From positions 1 through 64,000 of the forward strand of contig JBPOHI010000009.1 of assembly GCA_052035735.1 (NCBI GenBank): DNA of 64,000 nt, read 5' to 3'. Source of the DNA: JAGPDF01 sp052035735. GTDB taxonomy: Bacteria > Acidobacteriota > Thermoanaerobaculia > Multivoradales > JAGPDF01. The position numbers were made by a program, and so were the translations under genes. The notes beneath the pieces were generated by a model. The model did not search any database. It was not told the origin of the DNA and was given only the letters and a program-made list of their open reading frames with translations. Shown one piece after another: positions 1 through 12,910 of the stretch (within the stretch, counting starts at the first letter, position 1; each line of letters opens with the position of its first letter).

Positions 1-552
1 ACCCTCGACGCGATGGCCTGGGGCGGAACCTCTACATCCGCGCCGCTGCCCGAGCTGGCGCCGCTCTTCCCGAGAATCGACAAGGAGAAGTTCATGTCCG
101 AACTGAAATCGTCCGCACCCGAGGCGATGTCTCCGGTGGCGGCTGCGCCACCGGCCGCGACACCGGCTCCCGCCGCACCCGCGGCGCCCGCCACTCCCGC
201 CGCGGCAGCGGCGGTGCCGGCCGAAGTCACGATCGATCATTTCTTCGCCACCGAGCTCAAGGTCGGCACGGTGAAGTTCGCCGAGCGCGTGCCGAAATCC
301 GACAAGCTGATCCGCCTGCTGGTTGACCTCGCGGAAGAGAGTCCGCGCCAGCTCGTCGCCGGCATCGGCAAGGCCTACACGCCGGAGGAGCTGGTCGGCG
401 TCCAGGTCGTGGTCGTGGCCAATCTCAAGCCGGCGAAGCTCATGGGCGTCGAGTCGCGCGGCATGATCCTCGCGGCAACCGATGCCGACGGCAAGCCGAT
501 CCTGGTTCGTCCGCACGCCGCCGGGGCGCCGAACGGAACCCGGGTGAAGTGA
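1..552 (+). CDS. metG: methionyl-tRNA synthetase, C-terminal part (5' end outside window)
   Basis: The reading frame is open from base 1 and ends in TGA at 550-552, so only the last 183 codons are present. After a short stretch that fits the end of the anticodon-binding region (residues 1-35), there is an Ala/Pro-rich linker of about 40 residues. A tRNA-binding OB-fold domain (EMAP II/Trbp111 type) follows from about residue 77, starting at 'TIDHFFATELKVGTV' and including 'LVAGIGKAY' and 'LMGVESRGMILAA'. This C-terminal domain dimerises bacterial MetRS and helps it hold tRNA; MetRS charges tRNA-Met in the cytoplasm. The catalytic HIGH/KMSKS part lies to the left of the window. The stop overlaps the tatD GTG by 4 nt, and metG-tatD is a common bacterial pair. 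A free-standing Trbp111 protein is less likely because the frame has no start before the window edge. Confidence 0.9.
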   Translation, partial: TLDAMAWGGTSTSAPLPELAPLFPRIDKEKFMSELKSSAPEAMSPVAAAPPAATPAPAAPAAPATPAAAAAVPAEVTIDHFFATELKVGTVKFAERVPKSDKLIRLLVDLAEESPRQLVAGIGKAYTPEELVGVQVVVVANLKPAKLMGVESRGMILAATDADGKPILVRPHAAGAPNGTRVK

Positions 553-1340
553 GCGCGGCGCCTTTTCTCGTCGACTCGCACTGTCATCTGCAGTACCTCG
601 GGCCGGAGACCCGGGCCGCGGCGCTCGACCGTGCGCGGGAGCGCGGCGTCCAGGGCTTCCTGGTGCCGGCGACCCAGCTCGATCAGGCGGAGGAGCTGTT
701 GACTCTCTGCCATTCGCAGGAGAACGTCTGGTGTGCCCTCGGGGTGCATCCGCACGAGGCTGCGACCTGGCGGCCGGAAGATACCGCGCGTCTGCGCGGC
801 TTGCTGTCCGATCCCAAGGTCGTGGCGGTGGGGGAGTGCGGGCTCGACTTTTTCTACGACCACGCGCCGCGCGAGGTGCAGGAAGAGGTCTTGCGCGCGC
901 AGTGGCGTCTGGCGGTAGAGCTCGACCTGCCGGCGATCGTGCACAACCGGGATTCGAACGAGCGGATGCTCGCGATCCTGGCCGAGCCCGAGTTCGCGAC
1001 CCTGAAGGCGGACTTCCACTCGTTCGCCGGCGGCAGGGAGATGGGCTTCGCGGTCGTCGCGCACGGCTGCATGCTCGGCATGTCGGGCATGGTCACGTTT
1101 CCGAAAGCGGACAACGTGCGCGAGGTGATCGCCGGCACCCCGCGCGACCGCTTCCTCGTCGAGACCGACACGCCCTACCTCGCGCCGGTTCCGCACCGGG
1201 GCAAGCCCAACGAGCCTGCGTTCACGGTCGAGATCGCCACCCGCCTGGGGCTCGAGCTCGGTCTCGATCTCTCGGCCACGGCGGCGCTGACGACGGAGAA
1301 CTTCTTCCGCTTCTTTCCGAAAGCCCAGCGCCTACTCTAG
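549..1340 (+). CDS. tatD: TatD-family metal-dependent hydrolase (putative DNase)
   Basis: 263 aa, the usual TatD length. Metal-ligand motifs are all present: 'DSHCHL' near the N-terminus, 'GECGLDFFYD', 'IVHNRDSNE', 'DFHSFAGG' and 'LVETDTPYL', as expected of the amidohydrolase-like TIM barrel that binds two metals. Family members are Mg-dependent 3'-5' DNases/RNases; some act on D-aminoacyl-tRNA or in DNA repair. The start is a GTG inside the end of metG (GTGA overlap), which implies translational coupling. The gene is convergent with the nif3-family gene; a small GGCGG/CCGCC hairpin at 1340-1353 has no T-tract, so I do not call it a terminator. Confidence 0.93.
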   Translation: MSAAPFLVDSHCHLQYLGPETRAAALDRARERGVQGFLVPATQLDQAEELLTLCHSQENVWCALGVHPHEAATWRPEDTARLRGLLSDPKVVAVGECGLDFFYDHAPREVQEEVLRAQWRLAVELDLPAIVHNRDSNERMLAILAEPEFATLKADFHSFAGGREMGFAVVAHGCMLGMSGMVTFPKADNVREVIAGTPRDRFLVETDTPYLAPVPHRGKPNEPAFTVEIATRLGLELGLDLSATAALTTENFFRFFPKAQRLL

Positions 1341-1380
1341 GCGGGAGACCGCCACCACGAGCGGTGACGTGTGTTCCGAA

Positions 1381-2151
1381 TCAGACCGGATTCGGGATGT
1401 CGATGAACTCGTGGGCGAGGCCGAAGCGGGCGGCGAGGTGTTCGCCCAGGGCCTGGATGCCGAGCCGCTCGCTGGCGTAATGCCCGACGGCGAGGAAGTG
1501 GATGCGGTTTTCGCGCGCGACGTTCATGACCCACTCGGTCGGCTCGCCGGTGATGTAGGCGTCGAGGCCGGCAGAGATCGCCTGATGGAGCTCGCCGGCG
1601 GCCCCGCCGCTGACCATGCCGACGGTCGAAACCTCCTCCGGTCCCGAGAGAAAAGCGAGCGGTTCCTGGCCGAAGACCTTGCGGCAGCGCTCGACCAGTT
1701 CGCGACCCGAGACCGGCTCAGGATACCGGCCGCGGAAGCCGATCGGAAGCCCGTGGTAGTCGGCGAACGGTTCGACCGAGTAGAGCCCGAGTCGCTTGAC
1801 CGCCAGGATGTTGTTGCCGAGCTCCGGGTGACGGTCGAGCGGCAGGTGGTAGGCGAGGAGGTGGATCCCGGCTTCGATCAGCGTCGAAACCCGCGCGTAG
1901 GTGTGGCCGGTGAGCTGGCGCGGCGTGCCGTCCCAGAAGATCCCGTGGTGCACCAGGACGGCATCCGCTCCGGCGTCGCGTGCGCGTTCGAAGAGCTCGA
2001 CGCACGAGGAGACGCCAGTGACGACCTTGCGCACCGGACGCCGCCCCTGCACCTGCAGCCCGTTCGGGCCGTAGTCCTTGCCGGCGTTGGCCTCCAGCAA
2101 CCGGTCGACATGCCCGGTCAGTTCGACGATCGACAACTCTCCGTGTGGCAT
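1381..2151 (-). CDS. Nif3-like dinuclear metal centre hexameric protein (GTP cyclohydrolase I type 2 / NIF3 family)
   Basis: 256 aa from the ATG at 2151, which has GGAAGGCGAGG just upstream. An earlier in-frame ATG at 2220 would run through the pnp terminator hairpin, so I reject it. Family signatures are 'DYGPNGLQVQG' near the N-terminus, 'DAVLVHHGIFW' for metal binding, and the C-terminal 'VGHYASERLGIQAL'. NIF3 proteins form toroidal hexamers with two metals per subunit; their true reaction is uncertain despite the 'GTP cyclohydrolase' label. This is the last gene of the leftward series, separated from pnp by an intrinsic terminator, so it depends on read-through or on its own promoter, which I could not identify. 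Confidence 0.88.
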   Translation of the reverse strand: MPHGELSIVELTGHVDRLLEANAGKDYGPNGLQVQGRRPVRKVVTGVSSCVELFERARDAGADAVLVHHGIFWDGTPRQLTGHTYARVSTLIEAGIHLLAYHLPLDRHPELGNNILAVKRLGLYSVEPFADYHGLPIGFRGRYPEPVSGRELVERCRKVFGQEPLAFLSGPEEVSTVGMVSGGAAGELHQAISAGLDAYITGEPTEWVMNVARENRIHFLAVGHYASERLGIQALGEHLAARFGLAHEFIDIPNPV

Positions 2152-2169
2152 GGTGGCCTCGCCTTCCGC

Positions 2170-2209
2170 AAAAAGAGATCGGGCCGGATCGTCTCCGACC
2201 CGGCCCGAT
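2170..2209 (-). terminator. intrinsic terminator after pnp
   Basis: Read leftward, a perfect 10-bp stem (2200-2209 with 2178-2187, ATCGGGCCGG pairing with CCGGCCCGAT) with a 12-nt loop is followed by CTCTTTTT. It lies 36 nt beyond the pnp stop and just before the nif3-family start, so it should end most of the rimP-pnp transcript. Confidence 0.8.
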
Positions 2210-2244
2210 TCTAGAATCACTGCTGACAGTGCGTCAGGGCTGCT

Positions 2245-4497
<2,253 letters not shown>

Positions 4498-4550
4498 TGA
4501 TTTTCCTTGATCTTCATGGAACGGCAAGAACGGCGGCTAGGGGACTGCGC

Positions 4551-4590
4551 CCCGGTCCTCAGGTCCTCCGCGGGGAGGCCGTGGACCGGG
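4551..4590 (-). promoter_or_regulatory. structured leader hairpin between rpsO and pnp
   Basis: On the leftward transcript an outer 8-bp stem (CCCGGTCC at 4590-4583 with GGACCGGG at 4558-4551) encloses an inner CCTCC/GGAGG stem (4578-4574 with 4569-4565). No T-tract follows, so it is not a terminator. In E. coli a leader stem cut by RNase III lets PNPase control its own mRNA; a similar role here is inference from position and shape. Confidence 0.5.
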
Positions 4591-4627
4591 TGCGTTCGCG
4601 CCGGCGTTCGGAGGGGTCGAAGGCGGT

Positions 4628-4888
4628 TTACTTGCGGATTCCCAGGCGTTCGATCACCTGGCGGTAGCGATCGGCGTCGCGGCGCTTCATGTAGTCGAGC
4701 AGGCGGCGGCGCTGGCCGACGAGCTTCAGCAGGCCGCGGCGGCTGTGGTGATCCTTGGTGTGGGTCTTGAAATGGCCGGTGAGCTCGTTGATCCGCTGCG
4801 TGAGCAGTGCGATCTGCACGTCGGTGGAACCGGTGTCGGTGTCGTGAATCCGGAAATCCCGGATGATGGCTTCCTTTTCCTGATGCAA
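4628..4888 (-). CDS. rpsO: 30S ribosomal protein S15
   Basis: 86 aa, close to the usual S15 length of 88-89. It begins MHQEKEAIIRDF and contains 'DTGSTDVQIALLTQRI', 'HFKTHTKDHHSRRGLL' and 'RRRLLDYMKRRDADRY', the conserved helices that bind 16S rRNA at the central-domain junction. The start is TTG, not ATG: AGAAGGAG lies 7 nt before this TTG and there is no nearby ATG. The gene lies between truB and pnp in the leftward operon. Confidence 0.96.
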   Translation of the reverse strand: MHQEKEAIIRDFRIHDTDTGSTDVQIALLTQRINELTGHFKTHTKDHHSRRGLLKLVGQRRRLLDYMKRRDADRYRQVIERLGIRK

Positions 4889-4911
4889 GTCGCTTCTCCT
4901 TCTGTCTGGAG

Positions 4912-4927
4912 GCGATCTCGGGATCGC
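4912..4927 (-). promoter_or_regulatory. hairpin in the rpsO leader
   Basis: A 6-bp perfect stem GCGATC/GATCGC with a 4-nt loop lies 23 nt upstream of the TTG start of rpsO, between the truB stop and the ribosome binding site. S15 represses its own mRNA through leader structures in several bacteria. This is a candidate site only; the stem is short. Confidence 0.3.
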
Positions 4928-4948
4928 CCTGTTTTGGGGTCTCTCTCT

Positions 4949-5905
4949 CTATATCCTTGAAAAGCCTACCACATCGCCACTGCTCTGGAACACGATGCGG
5001 GGTTGCAGGACGGCGGTTCCGCTGCTGCCCAGCGTCTCGACCACCGAGCCGACCGCAAGGAGCTCGCCGACCCGGTCGACCATCCGAACCCAGTCGCCGA
5101 CCGCTCCGCCGAGTGCCGTGGAGAGAATCGTCTGGCCGTTCAGCGCCCTGCGCTCTTGCAGGGCATCGAGCGTCGCGGTGGCGAACGGCAGCGGGATGCG
5201 CGCCAGAGGCAACCAGGCCTCGTCGAGGGGGATCCCGCCGGCGTGCCGGCGGTTCGCTTCGGCGAGGGTCAGGCTCTGGGCGACGTCGAACCAGAGCCCC
5301 GGCTTGCCGATGCGGGTGCGCCGCAAGGCCGAAAGGTGCCCTCCCGTTTCGACTTTCGCGCCGACTTCGTGCGCCAGGCTGCGGGCGTAGGTCCCGGAGC
5401 TGCACGTCAGTCGGAAGTCGATCCGGTTCCCGGCGAGACCGGTCAACCGGTCGAAACCGTCGACCGTGACGACTTTGTTGGCGACCGGAATCTCCTCGCC
5501 GCGACGGGCCATTTCGTAGAGCTTCACACCCTGAATCTTGTGGGCGCTGTAAGCCGGAAGCCGCTGCTCGAAGGTGCCGGTGAGCGTGGCCATCGCCGCG
5601 TCGATCGCGACTTCGGTCAGGTCTCCGGTCGGACGCTCGGCGACGGCCCTGCCCGAGGCGTCATAGGTGTCGGTCTCGAGGCCGAAAGTAATCGTCCCTT
5701 CGTAGACCTTGCGCGCCTGGATCAGGAAGCGGGTGAGCCGGGTCGCCTGGCCGAGCGTCACCAGCAGCAGGCCGGTGGCGTCGGGATCGAGGGTCCCGCA
5801 ATGCCCGACTCGCTTCTGCTTGAAGATCCGTCGGACCATCTGCACGACGTCGTGCGAGGTGCAGCCGCCCTCCTTGTCGACCAGCAGCAGGCCGTCAAGC
5901 GTCAT
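4949..5905 (-). CDS. truB: tRNA pseudouridine(55) synthase
   Basis: 318 aa from the ATG at 5905 (MTLDGLLLVDKEGG). An upstream in-frame start at 5968 would overlap nrnA far more and adds no family-like sequence. TruB makes pseudouridine 55 in the T-loop of tRNAs. The catalytic motif 'HCGTLDPDATG' carries the nucleophile Asp40. Other TruB motifs are 'YEGTITFGLETDTYD' and 'PAYSAHKIQGVKLYE', and a C-terminal PUA-like portion follows. It overlaps the end of nrnA by 11 nt, which points to coupled translation in the rbfA-nrnA-truB-rpsO series. Confidence 0.96.
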   Translation of the reverse strand: MTLDGLLLVDKEGGCTSHDVVQMVRRIFKQKRVGHCGTLDPDATGLLLVTLGQATRLTRFLIQARKVYEGTITFGLETDTYDASGRAVAERPTGDLTEVAIDAAMATLTGTFEQRLPAYSAHKIQGVKLYEMARRGEEIPVANKVVTVDGFDRLTGLAGNRIDFRLTCSSGTYARSLAHEVGAKVETGGHLSALRRTRIGKPGLWFDVAQSLTLAEANRRHAGGIPLDEAWLPLARIPLPFATATLDALQERRALNGQTILSTALGGAVGDWVRMVDRVGELLAVGSVVETLGSSGTAVLQPRIVFQSSGDVVGFSRI

Positions 5906-6875
5906 GGCGGGCCTCCAGGGCCGAGAGGAGCTCGGCGACGAGTTCGAGCTTTTGCGATTCGAGCTCACCCGAGACCTTGCAGCCGGCGGCGTTCTTGTGC
6001 CCGCCGCCGCCGTGGCGCTGAGCGATGGCCTGCACGTCCACCGGCCCTCGGCTGCGCAGCGAGACCTTCCACTGCCCGGGTCCGATCTCGCGCAGCAGCG
6101 CTACGGTTTCGACGCCGGCGATCGTGCGGGGGGTGTCGACGAGCCCTTCGGAGTCCCCGGCCACTGCGCCAGCCCGGGCGAACATCGCCTGGGTCAGGTG
6201 GACGGTGGCGATGCGCCCGCGGCCGTGGAGCTCGAGCGTGGCGAGCATTTCGCCGAGCAGCCGCACGGCGCTCTCGGGCTGACTCTCGTTCAGCCATTGC
6301 GACACCCGCTCGGGTCGGGCGCCTTCGCGAACCAGCGTCGCGGCGGCTTCGAAGGCGGCCGGAGTGGCGTTGGAGAACCGAAAGCTCCCTGTGTCACTCA
6401 CCAGGGCGAGGAGGAGGCAGTCGGCGGTCTCCGGGTCGATGAACAGGCCGAGCTCACGGGCAAGCGCGGCGACCATCACGCCGACTGCGGGCGCCGAGGT
6501 GTCGATCCAGTTCGCGACGCCGTAAGCCGGGTTGCCGAGATGGTGGTCGATGTTCGCCAGCGGCAGCTGCACGAGCGCCTCGGCGAGTCCGGACCGGTCG
6601 AGGGTCGGGCATTCGAGGATCACGGCGCAATCGAAGGCGGTGGGGAAGCCTGCCGGTGGCTCTGCGCCGAAGTGAATCGACGGGCTGTCAGGCAGCGCGC
6701 GATAGGTCGCCGGTGTGGGGTGAAAGTTCCAGATCTGCACCTCCTTGCCGGCTTGGCGGAGGATGCGTGCGAGCCCGATCTCCGAGCCGATGGCGTCCCC
6801 GTCGGGATTGGCGTGGCTGGTGATCAGGAATCGCCGGGAGCGGCCGACGAGGGCGGTCAGTTTCTCAGGAATCAC
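5895..6875 (-). CDS. nrnA: DHH/DHHA1 phosphoesterase, NrnA-like (oligoribonuclease / pAp phosphatase)
   Basis: 326 aa. The N-terminal DHH domain shows 'SHANPDGDAIGSE' (residues 20-32) and 'ANIDHHLGN' (about 109-117), which are the manganese-binding motifs. The C-terminal DHHA1 domain shows the substrate-binding 'GGGGHKNAAG'. NrnA enzymes degrade 2-5 nt RNAs and dephosphorylate pAp. The start is a GTG that overlaps the last 11 nt of rbfA. The place between rbfA and truB is typical of Firmicutes, Thermus and Acidobacteriota operons. The exact substrate cannot be read from the sequence. Confidence 0.92.
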   Translation of the reverse strand: MIPEKLTALVGRSRRFLITSHANPDGDAIGSEIGLARILRQAGKEVQIWNFHPTPATYRALPDSPSIHFGAEPPAGFPTAFDCAVILECPTLDRSGLAEALVQLPLANIDHHLGNPAYGVANWIDTSAPAVGVMVAALARELGLFIDPETADCLLLALVSDTGSFRFSNATPAAFEAAATLVREGARPERVSQWLNESQPESAVRLLGEMLATLELHGRGRIATVHLTQAMFARAGAVAGDSEGLVDTPRTIAGVETVALLREIGPGQWKVSLRSRGPVDVQAIAQRHGGGGHKNAAGCKVSGELESQKLELVAELLSALEARHDA

Positions 6876-7218
6876 TCGGTTCCTTGTGCAGCTTGTCGAG
6901 AAGCTCGGTCATGTCCTGCAGGTACTCGGCGCCGCGATCGAGCTCGAAGGCGAGCTCCGGCGTGACGCGGAGCTTCAGTCGGCGGCCGATCTGACTTCGC
7001 AGGAACCCCTTGGCGTGCTCGATTCCCGCCATCGTCTGCTGCCGCGTCTCCTCGTCTCCCAGGACCGAGATCCAGATACGGGCGTGGCCCAGGTCTCTGG
7101 CGACCTGTACGCGCGAGATGGTGGCGAGCGCGACCCGCGGGTCGCGCACTTCGCGCATCAGAAGCACCGAAAGCTCCTTGCGGAGCGAGTCGGCGACGCG
7201 ATCGGTTCGTTGGCTCAT
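6865..7218 (-). CDS. rbfA: 30S ribosome-binding factor A
   Basis: 117 aa, normal for RbfA. It begins MSQRTDRVADSLRKELSVLL and contains 'REVRDPRVALATISRVQVA' and 'LKLRVTPELAFELDRG', the KH-like fold that binds 16S rRNA near the 5' end helix 1 during late 30S maturation. A strong GGAGGAAGGTGA precedes the ATG, which overlaps the ylxP stop (ATGA). Next to infB/nusA as in most bacteria. Confidence 0.96.
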   Translation of the reverse strand: MSQRTDRVADSLRKELSVLLMREVRDPRVALATISRVQVARDLGHARIWISVLGDEETRQQTMAGIEHAKGFLRSQIGRRLKLRVTPELAFELDRGAEYLQDMTELLDKLHKEPSDS

Positions 7219-7508
7219 TCACCTTCCTCCAGAATCTGCGGCTCCCAGCCGAGGACGACCGCCTCGCTCTCCTCGTCGGCCAGCCGGAGCACTTCGTCGA
7301 GGATCTGCTGCGCCTGCGCTGCGCTCGCCGCGACCGCTGCGACGCCGACTTCCGCTCGCTGCAGCCGGTCTTGCATCCCGGTCTCAGCAGCCGAGATCCG
7401 GTAACGGGAGTGCAGACGATCGACCAAGCTCCGCACCACCCGGCGCTTCGCCTTGAGGTCGTGGACGTGGGGCAGCTCGAGATCGAGTATTCCTAGGCCG
7501 ACGAACAT
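7215..7508 (-). CDS. ylxP: DUF503 (YlxP-like) protein
   Basis: 97 aa, matching the family length. 'LGILDLELPHVHDLKAKRRV' and 'LHSRYRISAAETGMQD' are characteristic of the DUF503/YlxP family, small ferredoxin-like-fold proteins found between infB and rbfA. Biochemical function is not established; position suggests a role in ribosome assembly. It follows infB after an 88-nt gap and overlaps rbfA by 4 nt. Confidence 0.9.
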   Translation of the reverse strand: MFVGLGILDLELPHVHDLKAKRRVVRSLVDRLHSRYRISAAETGMQDRLQRAEVGVAAVAASAAQAQQILDEVLRLADEESEAVVLGWEPQILEEGE

Positions 7509-7596
7509 CGGATTTGAGTTCGCGAGTGGCTTCCGCGATGGCAGTTCGAAGTCTGCGCGACGGCTCAGGAGCCTCCGCGCAGTCTCCCTGGTGGCC

Positions 7597-10614
<3,018 letters not shown>

Positions 10615-10668
10615 ATGTTCCGTCGTTCTCCTGGCTGATCCTGCTTGACCGGAAGGGTCGCGCGCGGG

Positions 10669-12186
10669 CTACTCGCGCTCGCCTTCCGGGGCCTGCTCGG
10701 TGTCTTCCTGTGCTGCGTCTTCGGCAACCTTGGCGCGGTCTTCGGATTCCTTGAAGGCGCGAGACAGGGCCGCCATGAAGTCCTGGTCGTTCATCGAGGA
10801 GGAGGGTTCCACGGTCATCGGACGACCGCCACCGAGCAGCGGTTCGGAGGGTTCCGCGGTTCGCGCCTTCTCGGCCTGCTCCTTGGCCCAGTTCAGGATG
10901 GAGACCGCCGTCTTCGGTCCGATGCCCTCGACCGCCTGCAACGCTTCAGGAGTGGCATCGAGCAGCGCCTGCACGGTGGAGAAGCCGGCCTCTTCGAGGA
11001 GACCGGCCGTGCGCGGCCCGATGCCCGGCACGGTGGTGAGGTCGAGCGCGGCGTCGAGATCGGGCGCCGCGGGCGCCTCTCCGAACGCGCTCTGCAGCAT
11101 GCGGGCGAGCGCGCCGGCGACTTCGTCCTTGACGTCGGACTCGCTCTTGATGTCGATTCGGCAGCCGATCAGCTCGGCGGCGAGGCGCACGTTCTGACCC
11201 CGCTTGCCGATCGCGAGCGAGAGCTGCTCGTCTTCGACGATGACGTCGAGATGCGGCTGCGCGCCGACATGATGCACCGAGACCCGGGTGATCTTCGCGG
11301 GCGCAAGGGCGCTCTGCGCGAAGGTGACCAGATCCTCGCTGTATTCGATGATGTCGATCTTCTCGCCACGCAACTCGCGGATGATCGACTGGACTCGCGA
11401 GCCCTTCATGCCGACGCACGCGCCGACCGGGTCGACGTCGCGCTCCCGGCTGTAGACCGCGACCTTGGCACGCTCACCCGGAGCACGCACGGCCGCTTTG
11501 ATCATGACGGTTCCGTCGTAGATCTCGGGAACCTCCATCTCGAACAGCTTGACGAGCAGCCGCGGATCGGTTCGCGAGAGGACGATTTGCGGCCCCTTGG
11601 GCTGCTTGTGCACCTCGACGATGACGCCACGGATGCGTTCTCCCTGGCTGTAGCGCTCGTGACGGGCCTGCTCGGGGCGCGGCACGGCGGCCTCGGTGCG
11701 GCCAAGGTCGACGATGATGTCGCCGCGCTCGAAGCGCTTCACGGTGCCGTTGACGACTTCGCCGACTCGGTCGATGTACTCGTTGTAGACCTTCTCACGT
11801 TCGGCTTCGCGCACCCGCTGATAGAGCACCTGCTTGGCGGACTGCGCGGCGATGCGCCCCAGCCCCTCGGTGGAGATGGGGGTGAGGATCTCGTCGCCTA
11901 CCTGGGCGTCGGCCTTGTGCGGCTGCGCCTCTTCGACCGTCCACTCCGCAGCGGCATCCTCGACCACTTCGACGACCTTCTTCACCGTCCAGGCGTCGAA
12001 CTTGCCGGTCTCCGGGTTCCAGGTGGCGCGAACGGGCTCCTTGATCCGGTGCTGCTTCTTGGCTGCCGAGGCCATCGCGTCTTCGAGCGCCTGAACCCAG
12101 CGCTCGTAGTCGATCTCCTTCTCCCGCGCGACCTGGCGCAGCACGTCTCCAAGATTGACTTCCGGGGCTGCCTGTGTCTGAGCCAT
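10669..12186 (-). CDS. nusA: transcription termination/antitermination factor NusA
   Basis: 505 aa. The N-terminal RNA-polymerase-binding domain (to about 130) is followed by an S1 domain ('GTVKRFERGDIIVDLGRTEA'), then KH1/KH2 with 'DPVGACVGMKGSRVQSII' and 'LSLAIGKRGQNVRLAAEL', both classic NusA motifs. The C-terminus has a helix-hairpin-helix pair ('LTTVPGIGPRTAGLLEEAG', 'VEGIGPKTAVSIL') in place of the E. coli acidic repeats, and an acidic tail. NusA binds RNA polymerase and nascent RNA and acts in pausing, termination and antitermination. It lies 12 nt after rimP, as in the rimP-nusA-infB operon of most bacteria. Confidence 0.97.
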   Translation of the reverse strand: MAQTQAAPEVNLGDVLRQVAREKEIDYERWVQALEDAMASAAKKQHRIKEPVRATWNPETGKFDAWTVKKVVEVVEDAAAEWTVEEAQPHKADAQVGDEILTPISTEGLGRIAAQSAKQVLYQRVREAEREKVYNEYIDRVGEVVNGTVKRFERGDIIVDLGRTEAAVPRPEQARHERYSQGERIRGVIVEVHKQPKGPQIVLSRTDPRLLVKLFEMEVPEIYDGTVMIKAAVRAPGERAKVAVYSRERDVDPVGACVGMKGSRVQSIIRELRGEKIDIIEYSEDLVTFAQSALAPAKITRVSVHHVGAQPHLDVIVEDEQLSLAIGKRGQNVRLAAELIGCRIDIKSESDVKDEVAGALARMLQSAFGEAPAAPDLDAALDLTTVPGIGPRTAGLLEEAGFSTVQALLDATPEALQAVEGIGPKTAVSILNWAKEQAEKARTAEPSEPLLGGGRPMTVEPSSSMNDQDFMAALSRAFKESEDRAKVAEDAAQEDTEQAPEGERE

Positions 12187-12198
12187 ACCGTCCTGTTC

Positions 12199-12663
12199 CT
12201 ACTCCTCGATCACCAGCTTCGCGAGCTGGATGTCCTGCAATCTGAGCCGCAACACCGGTCTGCTTTCGATCTCGCCCACTTCGACTTCGCCCGCCGCCTC
12301 GTCGAAAGACTGCAGCCGCCCGACCACCGTCGCGCGTTTGCCCGTCGCCGGGTCGACGAAACGGACACGTGCCCGGCTCCCCACGAAGCGCGCAAAATCG
12401 CGCGGCCCGTAGAGCTGCCGGTCCAGCCCGGGCGAGCTCACCTCGAGCGTGTACCTTCCCGGTCCGAAGTTGCGCACGTCGAGCAATGCCGACGCCAGTT
12501 TCGAGACCGTCTCGCAATCCTCGAGACGAACCCCTCCCTCGCGATCGAGAATGAGGCGCAAAGTGCCGGCCTGGAACTCGACCTGCAGAAGCTCGCAGCC
12601 TTGAGCTGCAGCGATCTCGGCCAGTTCCGTGCCGAGTTCGGGGTCGATCCCTTTTCCGGCCAT
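12199..12663 (-). CDS. rimP: ribosome maturation factor RimP
   Basis: 154 aa from the ATG at 12663 (MAGKGIDPELG). An upstream in-frame extension would run through the leader terminator at 12688-12714, so it is rejected; a TTG three codons earlier (LDGM) is a possible alternative. 'GCELLQVEFQAGTLRLILD' and 'LEVSSPGLDRQLYGPRDF' are strong RimP signatures, followed by the SH3-like C-terminal domain. RimP is needed for 30S maturation. First gene of the leftward operon, expressed from the promoter at 12744-12772 through an attenuator-like leader. Confidence 0.93.
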   Translation of the reverse strand: MAGKGIDPELGTELAEIAAAQGCELLQVEFQAGTLRLILDREGGVRLEDCETVSKLASALLDVRNFGPGRYTLEVSSPGLDRQLYGPRDFARFVGSRARVRFVDPATGKRATVVGRLQSFDEAAGEVEVGEIESRPVLRLRLQDIQLAKLVIEE

Positions 12664-12687
12664 TCCATCCAATGCCTGCCGTACAAC

Positions 12688-12714
12688 AAAAAAGGTGGGC
12701 TGCTCGGCCCACCT
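12688..12714 (-). terminator. leader intrinsic terminator (putative attenuator) before rimP
   Basis: Read leftward: an 8-bp perfect stem (AGGTGGGC at 12714-12707, loop 12706-12701, GCCCACCT at 12700-12693) followed by TTTTTT (12693-12688). It lies between the promoter (12744-12772) and the rimP ATG (12663), with no gene upstream on this strand that it could terminate. It therefore sits inside the 5' leader, as an attenuator would. Confidence 0.75.
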
Positions 12715-12743
12715 CACAACCGTTAGGCAAGCTGTCAGAGGGC

Positions 12744-12772
12744 ATGATAGCGCGGCCACTCCGGGATGGCAA
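12744..12772 (-). promoter_or_regulatory. sigma70-type promoter of rimP-nusA-infB operon
   Basis: Leftward TTGCCA (12772-12767), a 17-nt spacer and TATCAT (12749-12744). The predicted start near 12737 gives a leader of about 75 nt that contains the terminator hairpin. It is the best-matching leftward -35/-10 pair I found in the 247-nt rimP-degQ gap. Confidence 0.6.
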
Positions 12773-12910
12773 GTTACACTGGCTCCGCGGTTTGGGACCC
12801 CGCGTCAGAGTGACGTGAAGGTCCTCCTGCCGATGGCGGATTCCGGGCACGGCGATTGCTACAGGGAGGAGGGGCAGGACAAACGGAACGCTCTCATAGG
12901 AGAACCCTTC

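Noticed and set aside
1340..1353. GGCGG-GAGA-CCGCC hairpin between tatD and the nif3-family gene
   Set aside because: Only 5 bp, no T-tract on either strand; not enough for a terminator.
2152..2220. earlier start for the nif3-family gene at 2220
   Set aside because: The extension runs through the pnp terminator hairpin and does not look like the family N-terminus.
12833..12910. earlier ATG for degQ at 12833
   Set aside because: It adds 26 hydrophilic residues before the signal segment, and the ATG at 12911 has AGGAG upstream.
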